From Candidatus Equimonas faecalis (lineage in GTDB: Bacteria > Bacteroidota > Bacteroidia > Bacteroidales > Bacteroidaceae), in contig JAGHRT010000021.1 of assembly GCA_018066245.1 (NCBI GenBank), positions 1-64,000 on the forward strand: a stretch of 64,000 bases of DNA, given 5' to 3'. Below, piece by piece: positions 1 through 9,506 of this stretch. A program made the position numbers and the translations under genes. A model generated the notes under the pieces. That model worked only from the letters and a program-made list of their open reading frames with translations, had not been told where the DNA came from and ran no database searches. Positions within the stretch are counted from its first letter, which is position 1, and each line of letters opens with the position of its first letter.

Positions 1-446
1 ATAATATATAATAATATATATTAACCATTTTTACCCCCTCCCCTTGGCTACGACTTGGGGACACCGGGACACCGGGACACCGAGACACCTCAAACAGCGA
101 TTTTGTGCTACGGTGCCTACGGTGTTACAAATTTTTTTCGTAACTTTGCACCCGGAACAACCCGAAACAGCATGTCCGCCCGCTTTCCGTCCCGCATCAA
201 GTCGCTCATCCATAGCGCGATAGGGGGGGGTAATTTCTTTCCCGACCTCCTGACGTGGCTCCTCGCCACGGAGCGGACTTTTGCCCCAATAGGGGGCTTT
301 TGGCGACGGTCAAAATGCAGATGGCGGTAGCCGGAAAGGGGCGGGAGGTGGCGCCAAGCGCCGAAGGGGGCCTCATTTCCTCATTTCCTCATTTGCTAAT
401 TTTAGATACTTTCGCCCGGAAAAGTAAAGAAATCCTGCGGCATCCT
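1..446. other. gene-poor leader region with short tandem repeats
   Basis: No convincing gene is seen here. The first 30 bases are almost pure A/T. Positions 58-89 hold four copies of an 8-bp unit (GGGACACC, last copy GAGACACC). Positions 371-394 hold three copies of CCTCATTT. A run of eight G lies at 223-230. A good -7 box (TAACTTTG) at 141-148 is followed by an ATG at 171 opening a 52-codon frame that ends at 330. That frame has no recognisable family and could be a chance ORF or the remnant of a broken gene. Confidence 0.5.
141..148 (+). promoter_or_regulatory. orphan Bacteroidetes -7 box
   Basis: TAACTTTG matches the TAnnTTTG -7 consensus exactly, but no clear TTTG lies 19-20 bases upstream. 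It would start transcription near 155, 16 bases before an ATG at 171 that opens only a short unrecognised frame. It may drive a longer leader for mutS2, or be left over from a lost gene. Confidence 0.4.
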
Positions 447-477
447 TTGTTTTTCGATTGCTTATTCGTATCTTTGC
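447..477 (+). promoter_or_regulatory. mutS2 promoter
   Basis: TTTG at 447-450, a 19-base spacer, then TATCTTTG at 470-477. This is a full match to the Bacteroidetes sigma-ABfr consensus. Transcription would begin near 483, giving a leader of about 20 bases before the mutS2 ATG at 502. Confidence 0.75.
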
Positions 478-501
478 AGAGATTTTGAGAAAAACGGCAG
501 T

Positions 502-3090
502 ATGACATATCCGGAAAATATAGAAAGGAAAATAGGCTTCAGTGAAATCAGGACGCAGCTGAAGGGGCGCTGCATGTCCACTCTCGGCACGGAATGGGTG
601 GACGAACACGTGGCCTTTTCGTCGCGTTTTGAGGACGTTGTGGAAAGCTTGGCGCAAATCCGGGAATACCGGCTCCTGAGCGAGGAGGAGGAGGATTTGG
701 CCGACCTGCAGTTCCATGACGTGCGCCAGCCGCTGATGCGCATCCGCCCCGAGCGGACATATATGGAGGAAATAGACCTCTTCGACTTGAAACGCTCCTT
801 GCAGACCGTGGGCAGCGTCCTGGCCGTAATCGGGCAGGGCGAAGACGGCGGGGCGGGGGCGGACGCGAGGTTCCCTGCTCTGGGCCGCATGGCCGACGGC
901 ATCCTGCCTCAACCGGGCATCGTGAAGCGCATTGACGAGGTGCTGAACAAGTACGGCAAGGTGAAGGATACGGCCACGCCCGAACTCCTGAGTATAAGGC
1001 ACCAGCTTGAGGTGTCTTCGCGCAATATCAGTCATGCCCTGCGTGCCATCGTGCAGGAAGCTCAGCAGGAAGGCTACATTGACCGCGATGTGTCGCCGAC
1101 GTTGCGCGACGGACGTTTGGTCATACCCGTGGCCCCGGCGCTGAAGCGTAAGATTAAGGGTATCGTACACGACGAGAGCGCGACGGGCAAAACGGTGTTC
1201 ATAGAACCGGCGTCCGTCGTGGAAGCCAACAACCGCGTCAGAGAGCTCAAGGCTCAGGAGAAGCGCGAAATTATGCGTATTCTCGTGGAACTGGCCGGCT
1301 ATGTACGCCCGCACATTCAGGAAATACTGGAAGCTTTGCGCTTTTTGGCTCACATTGACTACCTGAGAGCCCTTACGATATGGAGTGAAACCATGGATGC
1401 CGTAGTACCTCAGGTGTCAAATGGAGCCTGTCTTGACCTCGTGCAGGCAAGGCATCCTCTGCTGCAGCAATCGCTGGAGAGAAAGGGCGGAAAGATTGTT
1501 CCCTTGGACGTGCGCCTGCATGGCAAACAGCGCATTCTGCTGATTTCGGGCCCCAATGCAGGCGGAAAGTCTGTGGCTCTAAAGACTGTAGCCCTGCTGC
1601 AATACATGCTTCAGTGCGGATTGCCCGTTACAGTGGGGCAGGGGAGCGCAATGGGCGTGTTCGACAATTTGATGATTGACATCGGCGATGAGCAGAGCAT
1701 AGAGGACGACCTCTCCACCTATTCCTCGCACCTGCTGAACATGAAAACCATGATGAAGCGCTCCACGCCGCTCTCGCTCTTGCTCATTGATGAGTTTGGC
1801 GGCGGTACGGAGCCTCAGATTGGCGGAGCGCTGGCCGAGGCCATCTTGCAAAGGCTGGTGAGTCAGGGAGCCATGGGCGTGATAACTACACACTACCAGA
1901 ACCTGAAGCACTATGCGGGAAGCAGCGAGGCCGTGGTGAACGGCGCGATGCTCTACGACCGCAACCTCATGCAACCCCTGTTTGTGTTGCAAATGGGGCA
2001 TCCGGGCTCAAGCTTCGCTATAGAGATAGCCCGCAAGATAGGAATCCCTGAAGACGTTATAGCCTATGCCGGCGATTTGGTGGGCAAGGACTATGTGATG
2101 AGCGACAAGTATCTGCAAGACATCGTGCGAGACAAGGTGTACTGGGAGAACAAACGTCGCCACATTCATGAACGTGAGAAAAAACTGGAAGCCACGCTGT
2201 CCGGCTATGAGCAGGACATGCAGAAGCTTCAGCAAGACCGCAAGCGCATATTGGGTGATGCCCGGCAGGAGGCCGAACAGCTCATTCAGGAGAGCAATGC
2301 CCGCATCGAGCGCACCATACGCGACATTAAGGAAGCACAGGCTGAAAAGGAGCGCACGCGCGAAGTGCGTAGGGAATTGGCCGAATTCAGGGAAGAACTG
2401 AAAGAAGACAATACCAAGGCTGACGCAATAGACCGTAAGATGGAGCAGATACGTCGGCGGCAGGAACGCCGTGCGGCTGCACGGGCAGCGCAGAACGTAT
2501 CCCGGCAACCCAATCCTTCGGAGCTTTCCGGCGCGGACGGTAGCGGCGGGGAGAATCTGTCGCCCATAGCTCAGGCCGGTGCCGCTTTGGAGCAAGTGCT
2601 GAGTGGACTGAAAGGCAAACCGGCCATAGAGGTGGGCGATACCGTAAGGCTGAAAGGCCAGCAGACTGTGGGGCGGGTTGATGCCGTGACTGGACGTGTG
2701 GCCCGAGTCTTGTTTGGCGTGGTCTATACCAGTGTACCTCTTAGCCGGTTGGAACACGCGGAAATGCCTAAACCTGATTTGACGCAACAGGTCAGCACTT
2801 TTGTCAGCCGTGACACACGCGACATGATGAGAGAAAAGGCGATTAATTTCAGACCTGAGATAGATTTGCGCGGAATGCGTGCTGATGAAGCCCTGACGCA
2901 TGTGAGCCTGTTCATCGACGAGGCTATTCAGTGTGAGCAATCTCGGGTGCGCATTCTTCATGGCACGGGCACGGGCGCTCTCCGTCAGCTGGTTCGACAG
3001 TATGTCAGTACGGTGCCCGGCGTGAAACGCTTTCATGACGAGCATGTGCAGTTCGGTGGAGCCGGCATCACCGTGATAGAATTAGAATGA
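502..3090 (+). CDS. mutS2: endonuclease MutS2
   Basis: MutS2-family ATPase/nuclease of 862 residues, slightly longer than usual for the family (about 780-830). MutS2 proteins act on branched DNA or stalled ribosomes rather than in classical mismatch repair. Visible elements: MutS-like core, Walker A GPNAGGKS near residue 350, Walker B LLLIDEFGGGTEP near 428, a long charged coiled coil at about 530-660, and a C-terminal Smr domain at about 780-862 with LRGMR and HGTGTG motifs. The start is set by the promoter only 25 bases upstream. The next gene begins 42 bases downstream and may be co-transcribed. Confidence 0.95.
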   Translation: MTYPENIERKIGFSEIRTQLKGRCMSTLGTEWVDEHVAFSSRFEDVVESLAQIREYRLLSEEEEDLADLQFHDVRQPLMRIRPERTYMEEIDLFDLKRSLQTVGSVLAVIGQGEDGGAGADARFPALGRMADGILPQPGIVKRIDEVLNKYGKVKDTATPELLSIRHQLEVSSRNISHALRAIVQEAQQEGYIDRDVSPTLRDGRLVIPVAPALKRKIKGIVHDESATGKTVFIEPASVVEANNRVRELKAQEKREIMRILVELAGYVRPHIQEILEALRFLAHIDYLRALTIWSETMDAVVPQVSNGACLDLVQARHPLLQQSLERKGGKIVPLDVRLHGKQRILLISGPNAGGKSVALKTVALLQYMLQCGLPVTVGQGSAMGVFDNLMIDIGDEQSIEDDLSTYSSHLLNMKTMMKRSTPLSLLLIDEFGGGTEPQIGGALAEAILQRLVSQGAMGVITTHYQNLKHYAGSSEAVVNGAMLYDRNLMQPLFVLQMGHPGSSFAIEIARKIGIPEDVIAYAGDLVGKDYVMSDKYLQDIVRDKVYWENKRRHIHEREKKLEATLSGYEQDMQKLQQDRKRILGDARQEAEQLIQESNARIERTIRDIKEAQAEKERTREVRRELAEFREELKEDNTKADAIDRKMEQIRRRQERRAAARAAQNVSRQPNPSELSGADGSGGENLSPIAQAGAALEQVLSGLKGKPAIEVGDTVRLKGQQTVGRVDAVTGRVARVLFGVVYTSVPLSRLEHAEMPKPDLTQQVSTFVSRDTRDMMREKAINFRPEIDLRGMRADEALTHVSLFIDEAIQCEQSRVRILHGTGTGALRQLVRQYVSTVPGVKRFHDEHVQFGGAGITVIELE

Positions 3091-3132
3091 TGTTGCAAAG
3101 CTAAATAATACTTGCTAATCATAATCACAACG

Positions 3133-4212
3133 ATGAAGAATTTTGCTTATTTCTGTGTACTCGCTTTATTGACGGCGTGTATAGATGTACCCAAGGAGGA
3201 ACATACCTCTTTTGAGACGCTCAAAGTGGAGCGCGGCACTCTGGAAACAGAATTTGCCTATAGCGCCAACATCATGGGCAAGGCTGATGTGCAGATTACG
3301 CCTCAGGTGGATGGACAGCTGACGGCTATCAAGGTAGTTCCCGGTCAGGTGGTACGAAAGGGCCAGGTGCTTTTCGTTATTGATGACCGCCAGGCGCAGA
3401 TTGCCGTACAGAATGCCAGTTCTACGCTCCAGGCAGCACAGGCCCAGGCCGCTACGGCTAAGCTTGAGATGGAGAGCAACGAGAACCTCTTCAAAAAGGA
3501 AATTGTGAGCCAGTATATGCTGACATCAGCCAAGAATGCTTACAATCAGGCACTGGCAGCCGTTGCCCAAGCACGGTCGGCTTTGGCTGCCGCCCAACTC
3601 AATCTGAGCCATTGCAGGGTTACTTCACCCGTGAATGGCGTGGTGGGCGATGTCCCCGTAGATATGGGACAGGTCGTCGGCCTTGCTACGGTACTGACCA
3701 CAATCGTAGAGAACGCTAACGTGAAAGTACGTTACTCCATTACGGAAAATGAAGCGCTTGCCCTGGCTAAGGAGTTCAAAAACAAGTCATGGCAGGACAT
3801 CTTTAAGGTTCTTCCAGAAGTGAAGCTTCGCTTAAAAGACGGTACGCTTTATGAACGCAAAGGCCATATTATGAACACGACAGGGACGGTGGACTCCCGT
3901 ACAGGTACCATTACTGTAGAGGCCGAATTTCCCAATCCTGATGGCTTGCTGCGCTCTGGTACACAGGGGAGCGTCGTTATACCGTTCAGCATTGCTGATG
4001 TAATTGTTATACCCAGCACTGCCGTAGTGCGCTTGCAGGACAAGTCGATGGTATATAAGGTAGGCAAGGACAGTTTGGCTACAGGTACTATTGTAGAAGT
4101 GCAGGAAGTGAATGGTAAGGACTTCCTCGTACACAGCGGCTTGAAGCCCGGTGATGTGATTGTGGCTAAGGGAGCCAGCAATGTTCAGGAAAAGCAAAGG
4201 GTAATCTATTAA
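3133..4212 (+). CDS. RND efflux periplasmic adaptor lipoprotein
   Basis: Membrane-fusion (HlyD/AcrA-like) subunit of a tripartite RND pump, 359 residues. The ATG at 3133 is preferred over the upstream TTG at 3112 because it gives a clean lipoprotein signal peptide ending LLTAC, with the lipidated cysteine at residue 16. The sequence then shows the lipoyl-type half (VDGQLTAIKVVPGQVVRKGQ), an alpha-helical hairpin rich in Ala/Gln, the second lipoyl half (RVTSPVNGVVGD) and beta-barrel and membrane-proximal parts. It should link the inner-membrane pump to the outer-membrane channel. It is first in a three-gene operon, 20 bases before the pump gene. Confidence 0.92.
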   Translation: MKNFAYFCVLALLTACIDVPKEEHTSFETLKVERGTLETEFAYSANIMGKADVQITPQVDGQLTAIKVVPGQVVRKGQVLFVIDDRQAQIAVQNASSTLQAAQAQAATAKLEMESNENLFKKEIVSQYMLTSAKNAYNQALAAVAQARSALAAAQLNLSHCRVTSPVNGVVGDVPVDMGQVVGLATVLTTIVENANVKVRYSITENEALALAKEFKNKSWQDIFKVLPEVKLRLKDGTLYERKGHIMNTTGTVDSRTGTITVEAEFPNPDGLLRSGTQGSVVIPFSIADVIVIPSTAVVRLQDKSMVYKVGKDSLATGTIVEVQEVNGKDFLVHSGLKPGDVIVAKGASNVQEKQRVIY

Positions 4213-4232
4213 CTTCCCATAGACCGGCAACT

Positions 4233-7200
4233 ATGCAAGGTAATATATTCATAAAACGCAAGGCGATGGCTTGTGCCATCTCCATCGTTATCTGCCTGCT
4301 GGGCTTCATCTCCCTTCGTACACTCCCGGTGGAGCAGTATCCGGACATCGCCCCTCCTAAGGTGAACATTACGGCGAACTATACAGGAGCTGACCCTGCA
4401 ACGGTAATGAAGTCGGTTGTACAGCCTCTTGAAGAATCGATCAATGGCGTGCAGGATATGTCCTATATTACCAGTACTGTATCTGCTACCGGTGAGGCCA
4501 CCATTCAGGTGTTTTTCAAGCAAGGGACTGACCCTGACATGGCCACGGTGAACGTACAGAACCGTGTTGCAAAGGCCCAAAACCTCTTGCCGGCTGAAGT
4601 GTTGCAAACGGGCATTACGGTTGAGAAGCAGCAGAACTCCATGCTGCAAATCAGTGCGCTTTATTCGGAAGATGATAAGTACGATCCGGACTTCATCACC
4701 AATTATATCGACATCAACGTGAAGCCGCGCTTGCAGCGTATCAGTGGCATTGGCGGTATTCAGTTGGTGGGAAACACATACGCCTTGCGGCTTTGGATGA
4801 AGCCGGATGTCATGGCCAAGTATGGCTTGACGCCTGATGACGTATTTGCAGCTATTGGCAAACAGAGCCTCGTGGCGGCTGCCGGCAGCTTGGGCGAACA
4901 GTCCCAGAACACCTATCAATATAATATGGAGTATAAGGGGCGCTTGACATCCGTGGAGGAATTTAATAATATCGTGCTCCGATCCTCTCAAAACGGTCAG
5001 GTGCTTCATCTTGGCGAAGTGGCCAAGGTTGAATTGGGGGCTATCGCCTACAATTTCACGTCGCAAGTGGAAGGTCATCCCGGCGTGTTCTTTATTATCA
5101 ATCAGGCTGCGGGAGCTAATGCTACGGAGGTGAATGCCCGTATCAATCAGCTCTATAAGGATTTGGAACCCACGTTGCCCGCAGGTATGAAGTTCATGAC
5201 TCTCATGTCAAGCGATGATTTCCTCTACGCTGCCATCCATAATGTAGTTGAGACACTTGTCATAGCCATTTTGTTGGTTATTTTGATTGTCTATTTCTTC
5301 CTACAGGATTTCAAGGCCACTTTCATTCCCTCTATTAGCATCTGCGTATCGCTGCTTGGAACCTTTGCCATCGTAAAAATGGCGGGTTTCTCGCTGAACA
5401 TATTGACGCTGTTTGCTCTCGTGCTGGCCATCGGTACCGTAGTGGACGATGCCATTGTGGTTGTTGAGGCTGTGATGGCCAAGTTGGAAGCTGGTTGCAA
5501 GAGTGCGGTACAGGCGACTAGGGAAGCCATGAGCGAGGTAACCATGGCCGTATTCTCATGCACGCTGGTGTTCATGGCCGTGTTTATTCCTGTAACATTC
5601 ATGTCAGGCACGACTGGCACTTTCTTTACGCAATTTGGTATAACGATAGCCTCGTCCGTAGGCCTGTCCTGTGTGTCGGCCTTGACACTTTGTCCTGCCC
5701 TGTGTGCCATCATGATGAAAGCACCCAAAGATGAGGATGCTACAGCGTCGTCACGTTTCAACGTCAATGCCCTTACACGCAAAGTGTATGATAAGACATA
5801 CAATGCTATATTTGGCCGTTATTTAACGTCAGTAGAGAAATTCCTGAGTCGGCCGATGTTGGCATGGACGTTGCTGATTGCTGCATCCGCCCTTATGTTT
5901 TGGTTGATGTCATCGTTGCCTTCCAGTCTTGTGCCTCAGGAAGACCAGGGTGTCATTCTGGTGGAAGTGCGTGGTGCGCCTGGCTCCACTCTTGCTGAAA
6001 CTGACGAGGTAATGAATAAAGTGGAGGAGAAGGTGAAGGCCATTCCCGAACTTCAGAGTTTTGCCCGTGCTACAGGCTTCGGCCTTGTATCCAGCGTCGG
6101 TTCCAACTTTGGCACCTTCATAATTCGGCTTAAGCCTTGGGATGACCGTGAAGGCTTCAACCATTATCTGGATATGGTGTTGGCACGGTTCTACTACTCT
6201 TGCGAAAGCGTGAAAGAAGCACAAGTTCTCCCTTTCACTTTGCCGCAGATACCCGGCTATGGCAATTCTAACAGCATTTCACTGTTTGTAGAGGACAAAA
6301 CTGATGGCGACATGACCGTATTCAACAACAAAGTTGAAAAATTCATGGCGGCTCTGCGACAGCGTCCCGAAATTAGCGATGTTTCCTCCACCTATAGCGA
6401 GCGTTTCCCAAAGTTTCGTGTCGAAATCAATCCCACACAGTGCGACCGTGCCGGCATTTCGCCTCAGGAAGTTCTTTCGACTTTAGGCTCCTATTGCGGT
6501 GCGTCATACGTCGGTAGCTACAATCAATTCGGTAAGGTTTACCGTATCATGGCCAATGCCGCTCCGGAATATCGCACCGACCCGGGCTCACTGAGCAATA
6601 TCTTTGTGAGGATGCCCGACGGTTCCATGGCGCCGATAGCCCAGTTTGTAACTCTTGTTCCCATTGTAGGCAGCAGTTCCCAGACGCGCTTCAATCTCTT
6701 CCAGAGCATAGAACTCTCTGTCAATCCTTCTGAAGGGTATTCGGAAGGCGATGCCCACAAAGCCATTGCGGAGACCTTTGCGGAGACACTCTCTCCCGTG
6801 GACTTTGGCTATGAATATGGAGCAATGTCGCGCGAGGTGGAAGAGAATGCGGGAAGCAATGCCACAGCTATTATTTATACCATTTGTATTTTCCTCATCT
6901 ATCTGATACTGGTTTGTCTTTATGAGTCTTGGCTCATTCCTTTTGCAGTGTTGCTCAGTGTACCTTTTGGTTTGATGGGTTCCTTCCTCTTTTCAGAATG
7001 TGGGCATTTATTAGGCTTGCCCGGCATGGACAACAACATCTATTTGCAAACCGGCGTCATCATGCTCATCGGCTTGTTAGCCAAAACAGCCATTCTGATT
7101 ACCGAATTTGCTGTGGACAAGCGTCGCGACGGAGCAAGCATCTATGACGCTGCCCTTCAAGCGTGCAAGGACCGTTTGCGTCCAATCCTCATGACCGTGG

Positions 7201-7385
7201 CAGCCATGGTCATAGGAATGGTACCGCTTGTGATTGAGGGTGGCGCAGGTGCCAACGGCAATCGTTCGTTGGCCATAGGTGTTGTGGGAGGTATGCTCAT
7301 CGGTACTGTAGCCCTGCTGTTCGTCGTGCCCTCGTTTTATATTGCATTCCAGAAACTGGATGACAAATTCCATAAAGAAAATTGA
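4233..7385 (+). CDS. RND multidrug efflux inner-membrane transporter (HAE1/AcrB-like)
   Basis: Proton-driven drug exporter of 1050 residues, the normal AcrB length. The N-terminal transmembrane segment is followed by a porter loop, then a TM block with the paired proton-relay aspartates (TVVDDAIVVVE). The conserved lysine of TM10 is in LIGLLAKTAILITEFA. A second large periplasmic loop and a C-terminal TM block complete the duplicated RND fold. Substrate cannot be predicted; HAE1 members usually export hydrophobic drugs, bile salts or detergents. It sits between its adaptor and channel genes, and the channel ATG lies 8 bases after its stop. Confidence 0.95.
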   Translation: MQGNIFIKRKAMACAISIVICLLGFISLRTLPVEQYPDIAPPKVNITANYTGADPATVMKSVVQPLEESINGVQDMSYITSTVSATGEATIQVFFKQGTDPDMATVNVQNRVAKAQNLLPAEVLQTGITVEKQQNSMLQISALYSEDDKYDPDFITNYIDINVKPRLQRISGIGGIQLVGNTYALRLWMKPDVMAKYGLTPDDVFAAIGKQSLVAAAGSLGEQSQNTYQYNMEYKGRLTSVEEFNNIVLRSSQNGQVLHLGEVAKVELGAIAYNFTSQVEGHPGVFFIINQAAGANATEVNARINQLYKDLEPTLPAGMKFMTLMSSDDFLYAAIHNVVETLVIAILLVILIVYFFLQDFKATFIPSISICVSLLGTFAIVKMAGFSLNILTLFALVLAIGTVVDDAIVVVEAVMAKLEAGCKSAVQATREAMSEVTMAVFSCTLVFMAVFIPVTFMSGTTGTFFTQFGITIASSVGLSCVSALTLCPALCAIMMKAPKDEDATASSRFNVNALTRKVYDKTYNAIFGRYLTSVEKFLSRPMLAWTLLIAASALMFWLMSSLPSSLVPQEDQGVILVEVRGAPGSTLAETDEVMNKVEEKVKAIPELQSFARATGFGLVSSVGSNFGTFIIRLKPWDDREGFNHYLDMVLARFYYSCESVKEAQVLPFTLPQIPGYGNSNSISLFVEDKTDGDMTVFNNKVEKFMAALRQRPEISDVSSTYSERFPKFRVEINPTQCDRAGISPQEVLSTLGSYCGASYVGSYNQFGKVYRIMANAAPEYRTDPGSLSNIFVRMPDGSMAPIAQFVTLVPIVGSSSQTRFNLFQSIELSVNPSEGYSEGDAHKAIAETFAETLSPVDFGYEYGAMSREVEENAGSNATAIIYTICIFLIYLILVCLYESWLIPFAVLLSVPFGLMGSFLFSECGHLLGLPGMDNNIYLQTGVIMLIGLLAKTAILITEFAVDKRRDGASIYDAALQACKDRLRPILMTVAAMVIGMVPLVIEGGAGANGNRSLAIGVVGGMLIGTVALLFVVPSFYIAFQKLDDKFHKEN

Positions 7386-7393
7386 CAATTTCC

Positions 7394-8809
7394 ATGAAAC
7401 GTATTGCAAGACAACTCGTCATAGGTGCCGTCCTGCTCAATCTCACCGGTTGCGGCTTGTACTCCAAGTACGAATCGCAGAGTCGGGTAGCTTCCGATGT
7501 GTATGGCGTCAATGCCCTGTCTATGCAGAGTCAGGGAATGGCCAGCATCGGCGAAATAGGATGGCGCGATTTTTTCAAAGACCCCTTCTTGCAGGCTCTG
7601 ATTGACACGGCTCTGGTACATAACACCGACATCAAGACGGCCCGCATTCGTATTCTTCAGGCAGAGAGTACGTTGCAGGCAGCACGGCTGGCTTATCTCC
7701 CCTCGGTAACTTTTGCTCCGCAAGGTAGCATCAGTTCCTTTGACGGAAATGTTACAAAAGCCTATAACATTGGAGCAACCTTACAACTCCCCATAGATGT
7801 TTTTGGCAATATCACAAGTGCAAAACGGCGCACTCAGGTGTTGAAAGCCATAGCCGAAGAACAAGAGCATTTGGTAAAAATGCAGATTGTGGCCAATGTG
7901 GCACAGGCATATAGCAAACTGCAGCTACTTGACAGCCAATTGCAAATTATGAGGCGCACCTTGGACATCTGGCATCAGTCCCTCGATATGCAACGCGCCA
8001 TGATGGACAACGGCAGGGCCTACTCCACCTCTGTCAATCAGATGGAAGCCTCGTGTCTTGGCGTAGAGACGCAGATTATCGATATTGAAAACAGCATAAA
8101 CAGCATCGAGGATGCCATAAACCTTCTGCTCTGCCGTGCGCCACAAAGTGTGAGCCGTAAGGCGCAAAACACCTACCCACTTCCTGAGCAATGGGGTACG
8201 GGCGTGCCTGCTCTAATGCTGATCAATCGCCCCGACGTGCGCATAGCCGAGCGCGGTATAGAGGCCGCCCACTACAGTATTGCCTCAGCACGCGCAGCCT
8301 TTTATCCCAATCTAACGCTTAATGGCACTTTAGGGTGGTCAAATGCCGATGGCGTGGTAAATCCCGGAAAGCTCTTGGCCAGTGCAGCAGCCTCTCTTAT
8401 CCAGCCCCTCTTTGCCCAGGGCAAGTTGAAGGCCAATCTCAAAAATGCAAAACTCGACAAGGAGGCCGCCATCAACCAGATGGAATACACCATACTCAAG
8501 GCCGGCAACGAAGTAAACCGCGCCCTTGAAGACTGTCAGAATGCCCAGCGTAAGACCAAGGTGATAAGCCGTCAGGTAGCCGCCTTACAGAAAGCCTGCG
8601 ACGGAACCCGAGAATTGATGCGCAACGGCAAGGCTACCTACATTGAGGTGCTCACCGCCCAAGAAGCCCTGCTCAATGCCCAGCTAAGTCAGGCCGCAAT
8701 CACCCACGACAGTACACAGTCGCTCATAGCCCTCTATGTGGCGTTGGGCGGTGGCGTGACAGAAAAAACATACACTAATTTGCCAATCCCCCATTCGCTA
8801 ATTTGCTAA
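7394..8809 (+). CDS. outer-membrane efflux channel lipoprotein (NodT/OprM family)
   Basis: TolC-like outer-membrane factor of the RND pump, 471 residues. The ATG at 7394 is chosen over a TTG at 7382 because it directly starts a lipoprotein signal ending LTGC, with Cys at residue 20. Two related OEP halves are visible, each with long Ala/Gln-rich helices (around LQAESTLQAARLAYLPSV and ARAAFYPNLTLNGTLGW). GKATYIEVLTAQEALLNAQ near the C-terminus is typical of the family. It is the last gene of the adaptor-pump-channel operon. Confidence 0.93.
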   Translation: MKRIARQLVIGAVLLNLTGCGLYSKYESQSRVASDVYGVNALSMQSQGMASIGEIGWRDFFKDPFLQALIDTALVHNTDIKTARIRILQAESTLQAARLAYLPSVTFAPQGSISSFDGNVTKAYNIGATLQLPIDVFGNITSAKRRTQVLKAIAEEQEHLVKMQIVANVAQAYSKLQLLDSQLQIMRRTLDIWHQSLDMQRAMMDNGRAYSTSVNQMEASCLGVETQIIDIENSINSIEDAINLLLCRAPQSVSRKAQNTYPLPEQWGTGVPALMLINRPDVRIAERGIEAAHYSIASARAAFYPNLTLNGTLGWSNADGVVNPGKLLASAAASLIQPLFAQGKLKANLKNAKLDKEAAINQMEYTILKAGNEVNRALEDCQNAQRKTKVISRQVAALQKACDGTRELMRNGKATYIEVLTAQEALLNAQLSQAAITHDSTQSLIALYVALGGGVTEKTYTNLPIPHSLIC

Positions 8810-8826
8810 TCCGCACACCATCGCCG

Positions 8827-9405
8827 ATGCTCAAGCGCAGCTTTGACATACTGCTCAGTATCCTTTGCCTCATCGTGTTCCTGCCGTTGGCACTCATAGT
8901 AGGAGTGCTCATAAAGCTGGAAGACGGCGGCATAGTCGTGTTTGGCCAAGAACGCATAGGGCGCAGAGGCAAGCCCTTCACCATTTACAAGTTCCGTTCC
9001 ATGAATCCCAACGCCGAAGCCGAAGGCGTACCCCAACTCTGCAATCAGGATCAAGACCAGCGGCTCACGCGCATCGGACGCTACATTCGTCAGCACCACC
9101 TCGACGAATTGCCGCAGTTGTGGAATGTATTAAAAGGCGATATGAGCTTTGTAGGCCCGCGTCCCGAGAGAGAGTATTTCATCAGGCAAATCGTAGAAGC
9201 CGACCCGCGCTACACCCAGTTGTATGCCATTCGTCCCGGCGTTACGTCATACGCCACGCTCCACAACGGTTATGCCGACACCATGGAGAAAATGCTGCGC
9301 CGGCTGGAACTTGACCTCTACTATCTGGAACATCGCACCTTCATCCTCGATTGCCGCATCCTGTGGCTCACATTCTATCGCATCGCGAAAGGAGAAAAAT
9401 TCTAA
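8827..9405 (+). CDS. undecaprenyl-phosphate sugar transferase
   Basis: Bacterial sugar transferase (PF02397 type), 192 residues. It would transfer a hexose-1-phosphate from a nucleotide sugar to undecaprenyl phosphate, the first step in making exopolysaccharide, capsule or O-antigen repeat units. One N-terminal transmembrane helix (LLSILCLIVFLPLALIVGVL) is followed by KFRSM, DELPQLWNVLKGDMSFVGPRP and a C-terminal RPGVTSYA-type segment, all diagnostic. The length fits the short WcaJ-core form without extra TM helices. The ATG at 8827 is preferred to a TTG at 8803. No other polysaccharide genes are adjacent apart from the nucleotidyltransferase downstream. Confidence 0.9.
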   Translation: MLKRSFDILLSILCLIVFLPLALIVGVLIKLEDGGIVVFGQERIGRRGKPFTIYKFRSMNPNAEAEGVPQLCNQDQDQRLTRIGRYIRQHHLDELPQLWNVLKGDMSFVGPRPEREYFIRQIVEADPRYTQLYAIRPGVTSYATLHNGYADTMEKMLRRLELDLYYLEHRTFILDCRILWLTFYRIAKGEKF

Positions 9406-9506
9406 GAAAGCATCCCCTAAAACAATAAGCTCCCAGTTCTCCATTCGCTAATTTCGACGTTACACACAATACAATAAAAACACTCAAATCTCAAAATCTC
9501 ATCACA

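Noticed and set aside
8803-8826. TTG start at 8803 for the sugar transferase
   Set aside because: Overlaps the end of the channel gene and adds eight residues before the conventional N-terminus; the ATG at 8827 gives the normal family start.
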